Shown here one piece after another: positions 11,379 to 22,797 of a DNA stretch of 64,000 nucleotides (within the stretch, counting starts at the first letter, position 1; every line of letters starts with the position of its first letter). Below the pieces are notes generated by a model, which had not been told where the DNA came from, searched no databases, and saw only the letters and a program-made list of their open reading frames with translations. This stretch comes from Haliclona indistincta (taxonomy: Eukaryota > Porifera > Demospongiae > Haplosclerida > Chalinidae). A program made the translations under genes and the position numbers. The stretch lies in contig OZ024785.1 in the NCBI GenBank assembly GCA_964017065.1, positions 16,339,174 to 16,403,173 of the forward strand, read 5' to 3'.

Positions 11379-12010
11379 ACTCCTGGATGAGTACCCCAAG
11401 GTGTTCATGGTGGGAGCTGATAATGTAGGCTCCAAACAGATGCAGCAGATCAGGATGACACTGCGTGACAAGGGAGTGATCCTAATGGGCAAGAACACCA
11501 CCATTAGGAAGATCATCCGAGGTCAGCTGGACAGCAATCCTAACCTGGAGAAACTGCTCCCTCATGTGCGTGGTAATGTGGGGTTCGTGTTCACGTCATG
11601 TGACCTGAAGGAGATACGAGACACGATCCAGAAGAACCAGGTGATTACAGCGTAACTTATAGAGCTAGTGGTGGAGTTACATACAGCTGCATATACTTTT
11701 CATAGACTTTGCCTAGTCCATGTGTTGGGTAGTTTTGTCAGTGACCTTGGTCTCTGAGCAATAGCTGCTTCCTACACTAGCTAGCTAGATGTGTGTGTGT
11801 TACAGTGATGATAGAGGTGGATAATGACACATGTTCTGATGTGTTCAGTTGATGATACAATCCTACTGCCTTCCTACTGATCATGTGACTATCACTCTAT
11901 ATAGTGCTGCCCTTAGCTATAGTTTGTTGGAACTCTACCTAACATGTTCTTTATGTTCTCTCCCCCATCCCCTTTCTCTCCTCCCCCTTCTCTCCCTCTC
12001 CTCCCCTTTC

Positions 12011-12050
<40 letters not shown>

Positions 12051-12825
12051 GGTGGAGGCACCTGCTAAAGCTGGTGCTTTAGCTCCCATTGATGTGCACA
12101 TCTCGCCTATCAACACTGGTCTTGGTCCTGAGAAGACGTCTTTCTTTCAAGCGCTACAGATTGCAACCAAGATCTCGCGTGGTACCATTGAGATATTGGT
12201 TAGTAACATACACCCGGTACTGGATCAGTGTGTATTCACAGAGCTTCGTCTTGACAGAAAACTATTTGCATTGTACAAACACATTGTTATGCATTGTGTG
12301 TTTAGTTTAAGATGATGTACATTCACTTGTTTATGTTGAGGTTTATGATTTGAACCCCGCCCATAGAATGATGTTCATCTGATCAAGAAGGGAGAGAAGG
12401 TGGGAGCGTCTGAGGCTACTCTACTGCAGATGTTGAAGATATATCCATTCTCATATGGTCTTGTCGTCAGACAAGGTACAATCCACATGCACTAACCTCT
12501 GTATTATGCTAATGTCTTGTGTGAAGGCTAATACTGTATTATGAGAGAATAATATAATGTTTTATTACTGAGTACTGTAAATTGGCGTCTGTTAAATATC
12601 GCGATTTCCATCACTAGCTGCGTGTATTGTAAATGCGCATTATGTGGGGAAAAAATTAATTGAATGTGTTAGTAAAGATAAATGCCATTACCCCCGTTCA
12701 TGTGTATTTTCTAATCAGTGCCCACCACTCTCTCTCTACAGTATATGATTCAGGGGCTGTGTTCTCTCCCAGTGTACTGGATATTAGTGATGATGACCTC
12801 ATCAAACAATTCACTGAGGTACAGA

Positions 12826-12888
<63 letters not shown>

Positions 12889-13727
12889 AATGATGATAGA
12901 GGTGGATAATAACACATGTTCTGATGTGTTCAGTTGATGATACAATCCTACTGCCTTCCTACTGATCATGTGACATTGTATACTTTACCATAATGCATGT
13001 CAAGCTGTATGTCTAATCCCTCTAATACAGCACCTCCTATCTCTCTCCCTTCTTCCTCTGTCTAGGGTGTTGCTAATGTAGCCGCCATCAGTCTTGAGAT
13101 AGGCTATCCCACAGTAGCATCTGTGCCTCACTCTATCATTAATGGATTCAAGGTATTGCGCAATCACTGACCACACAATGCTGTTTGTTAACCTGTTTCA
13201 TACTGATTTAGAACCTATTGGCTGTTGCTGTGGCAACCGATATAACCTTCAAGGAAGCTGAACAGGTCAGTTGAAGTGTGTCGTCAAATTCTAATTAATA
13301 CCGATTCTCTTGTGTCTCTCTCTCTCTCTCTCTCTCTCAGGCTAAAGCGTTTATAGCTGACCCGTCAGCATTTGCTGCACTAACAGCAGCTCCAGCTCAA
13401 GAGGAGGTGAAGGAGGAGACCAAACAACCAGTCAAGGAAGAGTCTGAGGAAGAGAGTGATGATGACATGGGATTTGGTAAGTAACACGATTAGTACTGCA
13501 AGGGGTGCATGGTCGCGTTTTATTTATATCACGTATAATTGTAGTTTATTCTTATGGAAGTGTTTGTTGTTGTTGGCTATACACTAGGCCTAGGTCCAAT
13601 TTATATTGTTTGGTAACGTGATGTCTATTCTGTATACATGATGATATGATGCTTGGCTTTCTGTTTACTCAATGGAAATTATTTGAAAGATAATAGTGTT
13701 TTTTCTCACTCAGGATTGTTTGACTGA
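11205..13727 (+). CDS. RPLP0: 60S acidic ribosomal protein P0
   Basis: Core of the ribosomal stalk. It binds 28S rRNA and the P1/P2 dimers and recruits elongation factors. Nine exons give 313 aa: 11205-11258, 11377-11640, 12052-12198, 12367-12475, 12742-12818, 13066-13152, 13212-13265, 13341-13476, 13714-13727. All junctions are GT-AG and in frame. Diagnostic blocks include [69 protein letters not shown], and the acidic P-protein tail ending [13 protein letters not shown]. The usual Ala-rich hinge is short and partly replaced by Glu/Lys. Several introns end in (CT)n microsatellites that serve as polypyrimidine tracts. Introns 2 and 5 share a 99-bp duplicated segment. Confidence 0.97.
11287..11374 (+). 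repeat. (CT)n microsatellite forming the 3' splice-site tract of RPLP0 intron 1
   Basis: About 44 CT dinucleotides run directly into the CAG acceptor. The whole intron is 118 bp, most of it microsatellite. Confidence 0.97.
11791..11889 (+). repeat. 99-bp direct repeat, copy 1 (RPLP0 intron 2)
   Basis: Matches 12876-12974 (intron 5) at 97 of 99 positions. It starts in a GT run and ends TCATGTGAC. Confidence 0.92.
12829..12974 (+). repeat. (TG)n tract plus copy 2 of the 99-bp direct repeat (RPLP0 intron 5)
   Basis: About 27 TG dinucleotides (12829-12884) merge into the second copy of the segment in intron 2. The shared GT-run start suggests that microsatellite pairing mediated the duplication. 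Confidence 0.9.
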
Positions 13728-13925
13728 ACTGAGCAGAGTAGTGTTCCTATCAACCTAAATTATCATTGTTGTTGTTTGAAAAAAGTTTTTTTACAACATT
13801 ATTGATCCTTTATTACAGTATAAATGTAGAGATGGGGTTGTTTCACAGAATGAGTACAACTATTAGCATGCAGCTTGTTATAATTGTTATCTCCAATGTT
13901 CGGTAAACTGGGACAGAAGAATGCA

Positions 13926-14887
13926 TCATGCATGGAGTAAATTTTGGTCGAGTTTATTGATAAAGCACTTGGGATTTCCAAAGAACTCCTTTAGTTTTTT
14001 TGGAGATATGGCTCCATAACCGTGTAGACTGTCTCTTGATACTCCACTCTCTTTGTTAGTCAAAAGTTTTAAAAGCTCTACAATGAATTGACGGTTTAGC
14101 TTTTCATTAGCAAGCTTATGTACACGAAGAGCTTGAATAATTAAGCATATTAATCCTCCGAGCGCTGGAGCAGCATAAGATGTGCCAGAACGTCTTTCAA
14201 AAGGTTGACTAGATTTTGGATCTTGATTTGTAGCTTTTCTTGGAATAGCAACTTTCTCTCCAAAAGCCAAAAAGTCCATTGTGCTACCTACTGCTGAATA
14301 ACCAATTCGATTACCATAGCGATCATGGGAACCAACACAGATTGTTTCTTCATAATGTGCAGGATAAGTGACATTATCTGCGTTTACATGACCTTCATTG
14401 CTGCCTGAACATACTATAATAATTCCCATGTCGTCTAACTCTTTAATACTATCATGCATCTCATCAGAGTCATCAAACCCACTAACAATGACTAGGACAT
14501 CTATACGGTGCCTTTCATTATTAATATAATCTATCAAAGGTCTCAGTCTCAGACCAATTGTAGACTTCTTCCAAATTCCCAGCTTGGCTTCATGAGCAAC
14601 TCCACGACATTTGAACGAACTAGATCTATTTTCAACATCCACTTCATCACCACAAGCTATTGCTGCACACAGGGTACCATGCAGATGTTTATGTTCATCA
14701 TCATAACCGTCAGGTGGTAGCAAAAGCCTGTCTTTCTTAAAGGATGGATGATCCTCGTCGATACCGGTATCGAGTATCATCAGAGTAGTGCCTTTACCAG
14801 TGAAATTACAATTCTCACGCAGGTTCCAATAAGCTGTTGGATCTTGTTTTGATTCTTTATCAATACCTTGGTCATGTGCATTGTCAA
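13926..14887 (-). CDS. Subtilisin-like serine protease (peptidase S8), catalytic exon, 5' exons not found
   Basis: The exon runs from an acceptor (TTTTGTAG at 14888-14895, minus strand) to a stop at 13926; about 320 codons. The S8 triad is complete: Asp in LDTGID, His in HLHGT, Ser in SGTSYAAP, plus the oxyanion-type Asn in CSGSNEGH. Without the first exons I cannot say whether there is a signal or pro-peptide. The splice phase at the 5' edge is 1, shared with neighbouring Death and ROC/COR exons. AATAAA on the minus strand lies at 13809-13814. It converges on RPLP0. A dead paralogue lies at 18069-19128. No substrate can be inferred. Confidence 0.82.
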
Positions 14888-14934
14888 CTACAAAATGAAA
14901 TTTATGTACACAATTGCAACGAACACAGTGCAAT

Positions 14935-15205
14935 AATTAACAATCGCTCATTTATCCATCCCTAATAATAGAGATATAGTGTAATAAACAAAAATAACAA
15001 ATGCAGTCAAGTTTCATGCCTACCTGGCGTGTATAGAAAATACACATTCATGAGTGTGTTTCCTATGCACACCAAGTAGATATCATCCAGTCATTACATG
15101 TGTGACAACTTCTTTAAAATACCCAGTGTGAATACAAAATACACAAAATTAATAGCAACCCCTTACATTTTATGATCAACTGGGGTATATAACTGAGACT
15201 AAAGA
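14935..15205. other. Gene-free stretch upstream of the S8 exon
   Basis: AT-rich sequence between the S8 exon and the first MITE. It may hold intron or missing 5' exons of the S8 gene, but I see no convincing exon. Confidence 0.4.
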
Positions 15206-15330
15206 TACCATAGATCGGGAAATTTTCGCTTATAAAAATTTTCATAGCTAGCTGCAAGTATAATACAAATGCGCGTTGTGTATTTAATTTTCGTCACAAG
15301 GATTGACGACGTAATGCCCAATCTATGGTA
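15206..15330. mobile_element. 125-bp MITE with TIR TACCATAGATCGGG
   Basis: Inverted ends TACCATAGATCGGG and CCCAATCTATGGTA. The interior resembles 12560-12660 in RPLP0 intron 4 (AAATGCGCATTATGTG-like block), so it is probably a dispersed family. Confidence 0.7.
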
Positions 15331-15430
15331 CAATATGTAGGAACATGGACATGACTGTTACCTAACTTATTTATTCTCTATAATAAATGTTATTTCTATT
15401 GATATGACGTGATCTTGACATGTTATACAC

Positions 15431-15587
15431 AATATTTAGACCATACCACGTGACTTTCGACCAATCAGGTTGCACACTTAAGTGTGCATTAACATCTTAA
15501 TGCACACTTAAGTGTGCATTAAGCTATTTAATGCACACTTTTGAGCAATCTGATTGGTCGAAAGTCACGTGGTATGGTCTAAATATT
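15431..15587. mobile_element. Near-perfect 157-bp palindromic MITE
   Basis: The arms begin AATATTTAGACCATACCACG and continue inward for about 50 bp to AATGCACACTTAAGTGTGC repeats at the centre. The two halves are almost fully complementary. Confidence 0.85.
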
Positions 15588-15591
15588 ACTT

Positions 15592-16205
15592 AGACCGCGC
15601 ATCCGATGGTCTAAGCGATTTAGAAGCCAGAGAGTCGCTGAGTAATAGTTAGATCACCGGAAGAGGGATCTAACTGACATGAACGCCCCGCGGGACAATC
15701 CCTCGCCCAAGGATGGTTTTACAGCCCTCGGGCTGTAAAACCATCCTTGGGCGAGGGATTGGCTCAAGGGACGTTCATGTCAGTTAGATTCCGAGTCCAG
15801 GTGATCTAACTGACTTAGACCACGCTTACACTGACCTGACGACGACGGCCGCCATTTTATGCGTGCTGGGAGCTCGTTTGCCGTTCGTGAAGAACGTAGC
15901 GGCGTAGTTTCTTCGCTCCAGGCCACGCGAGGAACTGCACTTCGTCTTGGTAAGCTCTTCGACACATTCTCGATCTTCCACAGCGAAAGAAACGGTGTTT
16001 TGACAAAATGAATTTATTCATAAGGATCTAACTGACACAAACGCCCTCCGCTAATTCGTGACTTCAAAGCTTCCGACTCAATGAATTATTAATGAGTGGT
16101 CTAATATAATATAGCATCCGAGCGTAGCGAGGGCGCTATGGTAATGGCGCGAGGGCTTCTACACCGCGTAGATCCGATTGGATGCGCTGTCTAACTGATT
16201 TAGAC
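15592..16205. mobile_element. TIR element with one-sided hairpin (family H, copy 1) and a second internal hairpin
   Basis: The ends are TAGACCGCGCATCCGAT on the left and ATTGGATGCGCTGTCTA on the right. Inside the right end, 16118-16195 contains the family core CCGAGCGTAGCGAGGG flanked by TCTACACCGCGTAGATCC. A separate long hairpin at 15648-15812 folds about 75-bp arms around ACAGCCCTCGGGCTGT. No protein was recognised. Confidence 0.65.
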
Positions 16206-17862
16206 CATAGCAACAGCAAACAGAAACGACGCGAACGACGAGCAAGGACACGCGTGTGTTGTAAAAATTATTCAATAGAACTCCGCTCACAGAACCATAA
16301 TCTGCGCTGTGTGGTGGGATTCCATTATGAGATTTAGAGACCCACAGCTATGCAACCTGGTTGGTCAACATCGCTTAGCTGTGGTCTAATTGATGACAAG
16401 TTTTATACATGGACTGTGAGCAGCTAATAAGCTATTGTAAATCCTCAGTACGATGACCTACGTGTTTAGAGCAGGGACCTACCAAGGCTAGACCTTCAAG
16501 ACGATAGAGGTTCTGATTTCAAGGAATGGCGAGAACAATGGAATGCGCAACTGAACCTCTCAGGACTGAAAGACCAAGACAAGGTGAAACAAGTCCAGGC
16601 ACTAAGTATTTGCTTTCTCACGCAAGACAGTCACCATAAACTGTGGTGGAACTCTGGACTAATTGTGATCTGTTGGACTATGGAATTGCATGCATACTGC
16701 ATACTGGACATGCTTTGACAGCACACAGCAACTACAGCTATTCCATCAGCAGATGATGTTGTTTATCACATTAAAATACCTTTGGTAAACTACAAGTTAC
16801 TACAACCACAGTGTAATAATTAGCTGGGCATGGGATGGTACAAAACGTGGACTCTGGACTTATGGACGTCTACCATGGATCGAAAATTTGCATTATGCAA
16901 TACGAATGTAGAATAAATTACCAGTTGACATACGTATATTTGTATGTTTTTGCCAGCAAAACCAGCACGAAGAGTTTTGTTGACCCACGCTGAACGTAGC
17001 TGTTCTATGCATCGACAAACATGGACATCACTGCAAAATCAGCCATGATTTTGGATGTAAAAGTGTTTTTCTTAAAATTAGAAAAAGTAAATGCAGAAAA
17101 CTCTTCGACAGCACCTAGAAATGGTTCATAAGAGTCGAATTTCAGCTGGTAACCTTTTGCTGCACGGTTAGCCAGGAGAGAGTTTTGGCTAGAAAAATGC
17201 GTATCCGTACGATGACGATTATTCCCTTGGTGTAGAATGTTGTGCAATGTTTCAAGCTGCATTATACATTGAGACACACTCATTGATGCATCAGAGCGAG
17301 TTTCACGCTGCTAGCGTTGCTCTGTCACGAGCTGCAGATAAACGAAAGTCGCTCATTAATAAATTATTCATAAAAACCGGTATACCGCCACCTTAATTTG
17401 TGCTATCAAGACGACAGTATTATTATTTAATAATACTGCATTTGCCTTTATGGAATTAGGTGACATTTTTATCGCAACAACACAGTCACCCAGGGCTATC
17501 TCGACCCGTTTCAGCACTATAGTGTTTTAGTTCACATTTATACAGTCATTGTATTCACTTTGGAACCTATAATTTATTGCTGATCGCTTCTAACGTCTAT
17601 TTTGCACATGGTCACATTCTGAATCAACTTGCATTTCAATTCACTAACCTTTGCGGGCTGAATTCTAGCGCCATTTCTTGCTCACTACGGTGACACACTT
17701 ACTCATGACTGCCTGAATACTGATGCTGTTGTATGCTGTACGTGAAGTAGGAATAGCCTACAATAGGGTACAGCTTACAAGCAACAAACGCAAAGGATCT
17801 GATACATGATTATTGTTTGTGTTAAAGTTGCTAAGTAGGTGTTCCTGTGTTTGCGCTTTGTT
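16206..17862. other. Gene-free, with a possible Ty3/Gypsy-like gag remnant at 16483-16690
   Basis: On the plus strand, 16483-16690 reads without stops as a gag-like segment (FKEWREQWNAQL, LKDQDKVKQVQALSI), resembling the N-terminal gag of LTR elements. It is too short and isolated to be sure. A single TTAA-type MITE end (CCGCCACCTTAA) occurs at 17383-17394. The rest shows nothing I can name. Confidence 0.35.
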
Positions 17863-17900
17863 CAGGATTGTTCGACTGAGCTGTGTAGCTGATCAACACT
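17863..17900 (+). pseudogene. Duplicated last exon of RPLP0 (fragment)
   Basis: CAGGATTGTTCGACTGA repeats the acceptor and exon 9 of RPLP0 (GLFD stop), with TTC for TTT. It sits about 200 bp before the stop of the S8 pseudogene, the same spacing as exon 9 to the intact S8 gene, so both came from one tandem duplication. Confidence 0.75.
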
Positions 17901-18068
17901 TGCTATTATGTTGTTTTGCAACTTGAAAATGTAAAATTAAATTAATAATGATGTGAAAATACAAAAAAATTAATACGTTAATAATGATGTGCATGCGTTA
18001 CTCATTATATGTATGAGTAATGCATGCGTCACACAGGTACAAGCTATGGATCAGCATTCGTACTTTCT

Positions 18069-19128
18069 CTATGTTTGAGGTTCGCTGCTGTATGAGATTT
18101 TCCTCATAATCTGCAACTTGATGATGAAGTGCTCGGGATCACGGAAGAAGTGATACATACATATCACACCATAGCCATATTCTTTGTCTTTATATTCAGC
18201 TTTGTACTTAGTCAAAAGTTTCAGAAGTTCTACAATGAATTTACGGTTCAGCTTTATGTTATAATGATTGAGGTAATCTTTACAGCATTTCACAAGAACT
18301 TCAAGAATTAAACATATCAATCCTCCAAGAGCTGAAACAGCGGTACGACATGCTATCATGTCTTTCAAAAAAGTGAGGAACAAAGGCTTTGTCTCCATAA
18401 GCCAAAAATCGATCCCAGGTGGTGAATGAATTGGTTTACCACAGCCATCACTGCAACCAATAGAGATCATTTCATCATAATCTGTTATACTGCCTGAACA
18501 TACTACAATAGTCCCCATTCTATCTAAAGTTTTTGTGTTCTTCCAATTGTGGCTCAGGATTGAAACTAGGGATGACTAGTACGTTTATATGCACTTCAGA
18601 TTTTTTAATATGATCGATCAAAGATTTCATCTCGTCAGCAAGAATCTATGTGTCCTCTTCCAAATCCCCAGTCTAGCTTTAGGTGCAACTCCGCGGCACA
18701 TGAATTCTTTGCCATCTTTAATGCGTTTGAATGTTACTTCATCACCACAAGCTATTGCTGCACACCTAGTACATGTACTGTACCATGACCTTTGTCGTCA
18801 CTACAATCGCCTTGTGGTTCCCATAACTTGTCACCTTTTTGGGCAAAGGATGGATGAGTCCGGTCAATACCAGTATCAAGTATCATAAGAGTCGTGCTGT
18901 CACCCTCGTACTCAAGATTAAATGAACGCTTGTGGTCATACAGATACCAATAGGATGCAGGATCATGGGCATTGCGCATGTTAGTCGACACATACTGTGG
19001 AACACTCTGCATTGGTAATTCTTTGACAAAGTTTGACAAGTCGATGTCATAAAGATCCCTATAGGATGATGGATCAAAAGCATTCTGCAGTTGATAGCCG
19101 TGACTACGCATTGGTAATCTAGGACCAG
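18069..19128 (-). pseudogene. Degenerate subtilisin-like (S8) paralogue
   Basis: Homologous to 13926-14887 but broken. The N-terminal part (18752-19128) keeps LDTGID and GHGT. A frameshift follows just after GHGT, the central part (18520-18750) is in other frames with stops, and the C-terminal part (18069-18518) reads IVVCSGS then ...ACRTAVSALGG where the intact copy has SGTSYAAPALGG, so the catalytic Ser is gone. The N-terminal region has an internal duplication (NAFDPSSYRDLYD and NAHDPASYWYLYD) absent from the intact gene. The 5' edge has an acceptor (CTACTCTGTAG) with the same phase as the intact copy. Confidence 0.82.
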
Positions 19129-19556
19129 CTACAGAGTAGAAATAAAAGTTACAAGTGTATGGTAGAAAAACCATGATAACAGTGTAAGGTGGTGCTTCAG
19201 CAGAAACAGGAAGTAGTTATCATACTTTACGTAGCTTTATTTTCTCTACAATACTTTTATTTATGGAATTCTTGTGTGTCACCTAGTGGTCTCCTCTTAT
19301 TATTCCAAGTTTGAGTGCTGTTGCATTAGCGGGACGGATGACGCCTGCTGGCGAGCGTTAGGTACACTATGTGCGACAACGGCACAAGACAGACACACTT
19401 GCCTTCTTGTGCTTCACATGCATTTGCATCCTTTTTCCCGAAATAAAGCTTGGTTTCTAGAATATTAGCCAGTTCTGCCACTCACGTGTCGATATGCAGC
19501 TATTACACGGAAGATATAGCTTACTTCGTTAAAATCAATGCAAATGTCTATGGCCC

Positions 19557-20477
19557 GATGTCTAAAGTGCCGTTTGTACGTACTTAAGCTAGCTTAATTA
19601 AACCGGTTTGAAATGCGCATTGCTTTGTCCACACGTAAAAGATGAATTGTGGATTAACTACATTGCACGTGTAAACAAAACTGGATTAGCTGCATAACAA
19701 TGGAGAGGCTGCAAATACTGTTACTTTAGAGTAGAAAGAGGTATTTTATTACAAATGAGTCGGCTATATTCCGCTAAGACGACTAAGGCTGAAGCGCAAT
19801 AGCCAATAGAGCGGATCGCCATAGTAACGATAGCCATGGGCCCAGGACGCGACGCAAAACAGATAACAGCCATTACCAGGACATGGATACCCAGCTAGTT
19901 GTCTTTGCTTGTGCCTTTCAGTCCTTGCGTATGCAAAGGCAACGCAATGCTGCTGCTTTGGAACGCAAGAAGCGACTACAGGCACGAAGACGATGACAGT
20001 TTTATCGATTCCAAGCCAGGGAAAGAATGCTGTTTACTCTTGCTCTCTCTCTTATCATGACAACTGCTCTAGCTACTCCCAAAAGCATCTGGTCGGTTTC
20101 TAGTCGCTCCATCCAGCTGCTGCTGCACTCCAGCTTCTCCCCAGATGGAGATAGGCGCTGTCAATTCTTGGTCAGACCAAGAACTACCGCGGGTCATGGT
20201 GCTAGTAACTTGTAAGCAACGCCGTAGCAGGCGAGCAGGACAACGGTACATGCAAACGTACGGTGCAGCTGAGCTGAGTCGAGTGCGCGCGCGCTCTAAT
20301 CCGGATTAAACCGTCCACACGTACCGTAATCGCGCTTCAAGCTAGCTTCAAACCACCTACGGATGTGGATTAACTAATCCAGTTTAGTAACCGGTTTGGA
20401 GCGTCCACACGAAGCGCACTTCGAACTAAGCTAGCTTCCAAACCGGATTAAACGCGTCGTGTAAACGGGGCTTAAGG
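19557..20477. mobile_element. TIR element with possible transposase relic
   Basis: The left end (about CTAAAGTGCCGTTTGTACG) and right end (CGTGTAAACGGGGCTTAAG) are imperfect inverted repeats. Next to both are inverted blocks with AAGCTAGCTT and AAACCGG. The interior (19905-20070) reads as an Arg-rich stretch (RNAAALERKKRLQARRR, then a stop) followed by ARERMLFTLALSL. This may be the start of a decayed transposase, but I cannot assign a superfamily. Confidence 0.5.
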
Positions 20478-20796
20478 GACTCAATCCAGCTAGCAACAGC
20501 AGCCTGCGTCAAGGAACAGCGGAGCATTGTGTACCTAAAAACTGTCCTCGTTAGCTGCCATGATGGTGAGCGCGCGCCGCCAAATTTGTATTAGGACTAC
20601 ATGTATTGGGCATAGCCGGTTGACGATCGATATCTATGAATAAACGGTGAATATTATTTGCATGCTTCCTGTTTCCGGTGAAGCGCTACTATGGTTTTAG
20701 AAAACAATTCACTGTCCTGCCAGGAAACAGCAATGCAACCTATATGTTACATGTTGAGAAGATTGGTAAACAAAGCTGTTCTGCAAGTATTGAATG
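20478..20796. other. Gene-free spacer before the hAT element
   Basis: No gene or repeat structure was recognised. It ends in the ATTGAATG target copy (20789-20796) of the hAT insertion. Confidence 0.4.
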
Positions 20797-22789
20797 TAGT
20801 GCTGAAACGAATAGTCCAATTATTCGATTATTCGATCGTTTATGCAATATTCGAATAGCGCGGTATGTAAACGAATATTTTAGTTAAGCCACACACCTCA
20901 CGCGATGGCAACCACGAGGAAGCTGAGGAATCAAGTATGGGAGTATTTCGAGTTAGTAGAGCCTAAAAAGGTTCGCTGTAAGTTGTGCGTGCCTCCTATT
21001 ACTACTGTACTTGCGTATCATGGGGGGACAACCTCTCTGAAGAACCATTTGACAAGCCGACATCCTGACAAATACCAAGAAAAGGCAGGACCGAGTCATC
21101 AGCAGCACAGTCTCGAATCTTTTGTGCGTTCAACGAAATGCTCTGCGGAACGTGCAGAGGCGATCACTCAACGGATAGTCGAGATGGTAGCAAGGGATCT
21201 TCGGCCAATCAGTGTCGTCGAAGGAGTTGGTTTCACAAATCTTATTGGCTACTTAGAGCCAGGTTATCGTGTTCCCTCGCATACACACATAACAACCGTG
21301 TGCCGTCGCATGTACAATGTGCAGAAAGAAAGAGTCAAGAAAGAGATTGCTGATCGTCATGTAGCATTGACAACTGACATATGGACTAGCTGTGCCACAG
21401 AAAGCTACATCACTGTAACAGTTCACTATATTGATAATTTCTGGAAGATGACTACTCGTGTACTACTTACCAAGGAAATGGCAGAACGTCATACAGGAAG
21501 GAACATTGCCAACAGGCTGACTGAGATGGCTGAAGAATGGGGCATTCCATCTCGATCCATCAGCGCAATTGTCCATGACAATGCTGCTAACGCTGTTCTA
21601 GGGGCTGATCTGACTGATTGGCCTCACCTTGGCTGTGTAGCACACACCTTGCAACTCTGCATCAATTCTGGCCTTGATCTTCTAGTTCTTTCTCGTCTAA
21701 CTGCTGTGTCAAGAAAGCTGGTTGGTCACTTCAAGCATAGTGCAGTTGCTACTACAGCACTCAAAGAAAAACAACATCAACTTGGGATACCACAGCACTG
21801 CCTTATGCAAGACGTGACAACACGATGGAATTCAACTTTCTTCATGTTCGAACGCTTATCTGAACAGAGAGTTGCCATCTATGCTGTCTTGCATGACACC
21901 AGTATTTCCAAAGCAGATGACAAACACTTTGATCTTAAAGAAGATCAATGGGATCTAATCTCTCAAATGGTCAATGTTCTAAAGCCTTTACAGATGGCCA
22001 CTACTGTCTTCAGTCTAGAGCAAAATATATCTTGTTCAATAGTATACCCAGTGGTAAATGGTCTTTTAGTGAATCATTTGGCAAGCACAGAAAGTGACCT
22101 ACCAGCAGTCAAGCGTTTCAAACAAAGTGTCGCCAGTGAACTGAGATGCCGATTTAATCCCTTATCACCGAGCACTGCTAAGAGCTTACCTGCTCTTTGC
22201 TCTGCAGTTGATCCCAGGTATTCTCACTTACGGCTCCTCAGCGAGCAGCAGAGAGAGATGACACGCGAGGAGCTTATTGGTCGTATGGAGACTCTTGAGA
22301 CAGAAGGAGAAAAAGAAAACACAGACTCTACAGATGCTGCTGGACCACCTACTAAAAAGAGCAAGGAGAGTGTCATGCAATTTCTTCTAGGGACCCTCAC
22401 AGAGAAGGAATCGGTTGATACAAGCAGTGAAGAGTTAGACAAATTTCAGAGAGAGACTGTTTGTGATCCCGACTCCTATGCTCTTGAGTGGTGGGAAAAG
22501 AATGCAGATAGATTTCCCTTACTGTCCAAGCTTGCTAAACAGCTATTATGCATCCCTGCTACATCAGTACCTTCTGAGAGAGTGTTTTCCGTCTCAGGAA
22601 GTATGAACATGTTAGTTTTTCTAAACAAGAATCTCCCTTCATAACGTTTTAGTCGATAGGTGACATGTCTCATCTGTGCTGTATGTGATTACTAATAAAA
22701 TTAATTTAATGATACCAATTATTCGAATATTCGATCGTTTACGTGACAACTATTCGATAGAGCAAATCCATGTATTCGTTTCAGCACTA
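20797..22789 (+). mobile_element. hAT DNA transposon, essentially complete (1,993 bp)
   Basis: Perfect 17-bp terminal inverted repeats, TAGTGCTGAAACGAATA at 20797-20813 and its complement at 22773-22789. They are flanked by a perfect 8-bp target-site duplication, ATTGAATG (20789-20796 and 22790-22797). 8-bp duplications are the hAT hallmark. The intact ends imply a young insertion. AATAAA at 22694-22699 lies downstream of the transposase. Confidence 0.96.
20905..22644 (+). CDS. hAT-family transposase (BED finger, ZBED-like)
   Basis: 579-aa uninterrupted frame filling the element. The BED zinc finger is at about residues 10-55 (CKLC ... HLTSRH). The RNase H-like core contains LTTDIWTS, VHDNAAN and CVAHTLQLC. 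The C-terminal hAT dimerisation region contains LSKLAKQLLCIPATSVPSER. After VFSVSG the protein passes directly to MNMLVFLNKNLPS; family members normally have about a dozen more residues between these blocks, so a small in-frame deletion has probably hit the dimerisation motif. Activity is therefore uncertain despite intact ends. Confidence 0.95.
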   Translation: MATTRKLRNQVWEYFELVEPKKVRCKLCVPPITTVLAYHGGTTSLKNHLTSRHPDKYQEKAGPSHQQHSLESFVRSTKCSAERAEAITQRIVEMVARDLRPISVVEGVGFTNLIGYLEPGYRVPSHTHITTVCRRMYNVQKERVKKEIADRHVALTTDIWTSCATESYITVTVHYIDNFWKMTTRVLLTKEMAERHTGRNIANRLTEMAEEWGIPSRSISAIVHDNAANAVLGADLTDWPHLGCVAHTLQLCINSGLDLLVLSRLTAVSRKLVGHFKHSAVATTALKEKQHQLGIPQHCLMQDVTTRWNSTFFMFERLSEQRVAIYAVLHDTSISKADDKHFDLKEDQWDLISQMVNVLKPLQMATTVFSLEQNISCSIVYPVVNGLLVNHLASTESDLPAVKRFKQSVASELRCRFNPLSPSTAKSLPALCSAVDPRYSHLRLLSEQQREMTREELIGRMETLETEGEKENTDSTDAAGPPTKKSKESVMQFLLGTLTEKESVDTSSEELDKFQRETVCDPDSYALEWWEKNADRFPLLSKLAKQLLCIPATSVPSERVFSVSGSMNMLVFLNKNLPS

Positions 22790-22797
22790 ATTGAATG

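Noticed and set aside
15648..15812. Hairpin as a bacterial-type transcription terminator
   Set aside because: The DNA is eukaryotic and the hairpin is part of a transposon-like inverted repeat.
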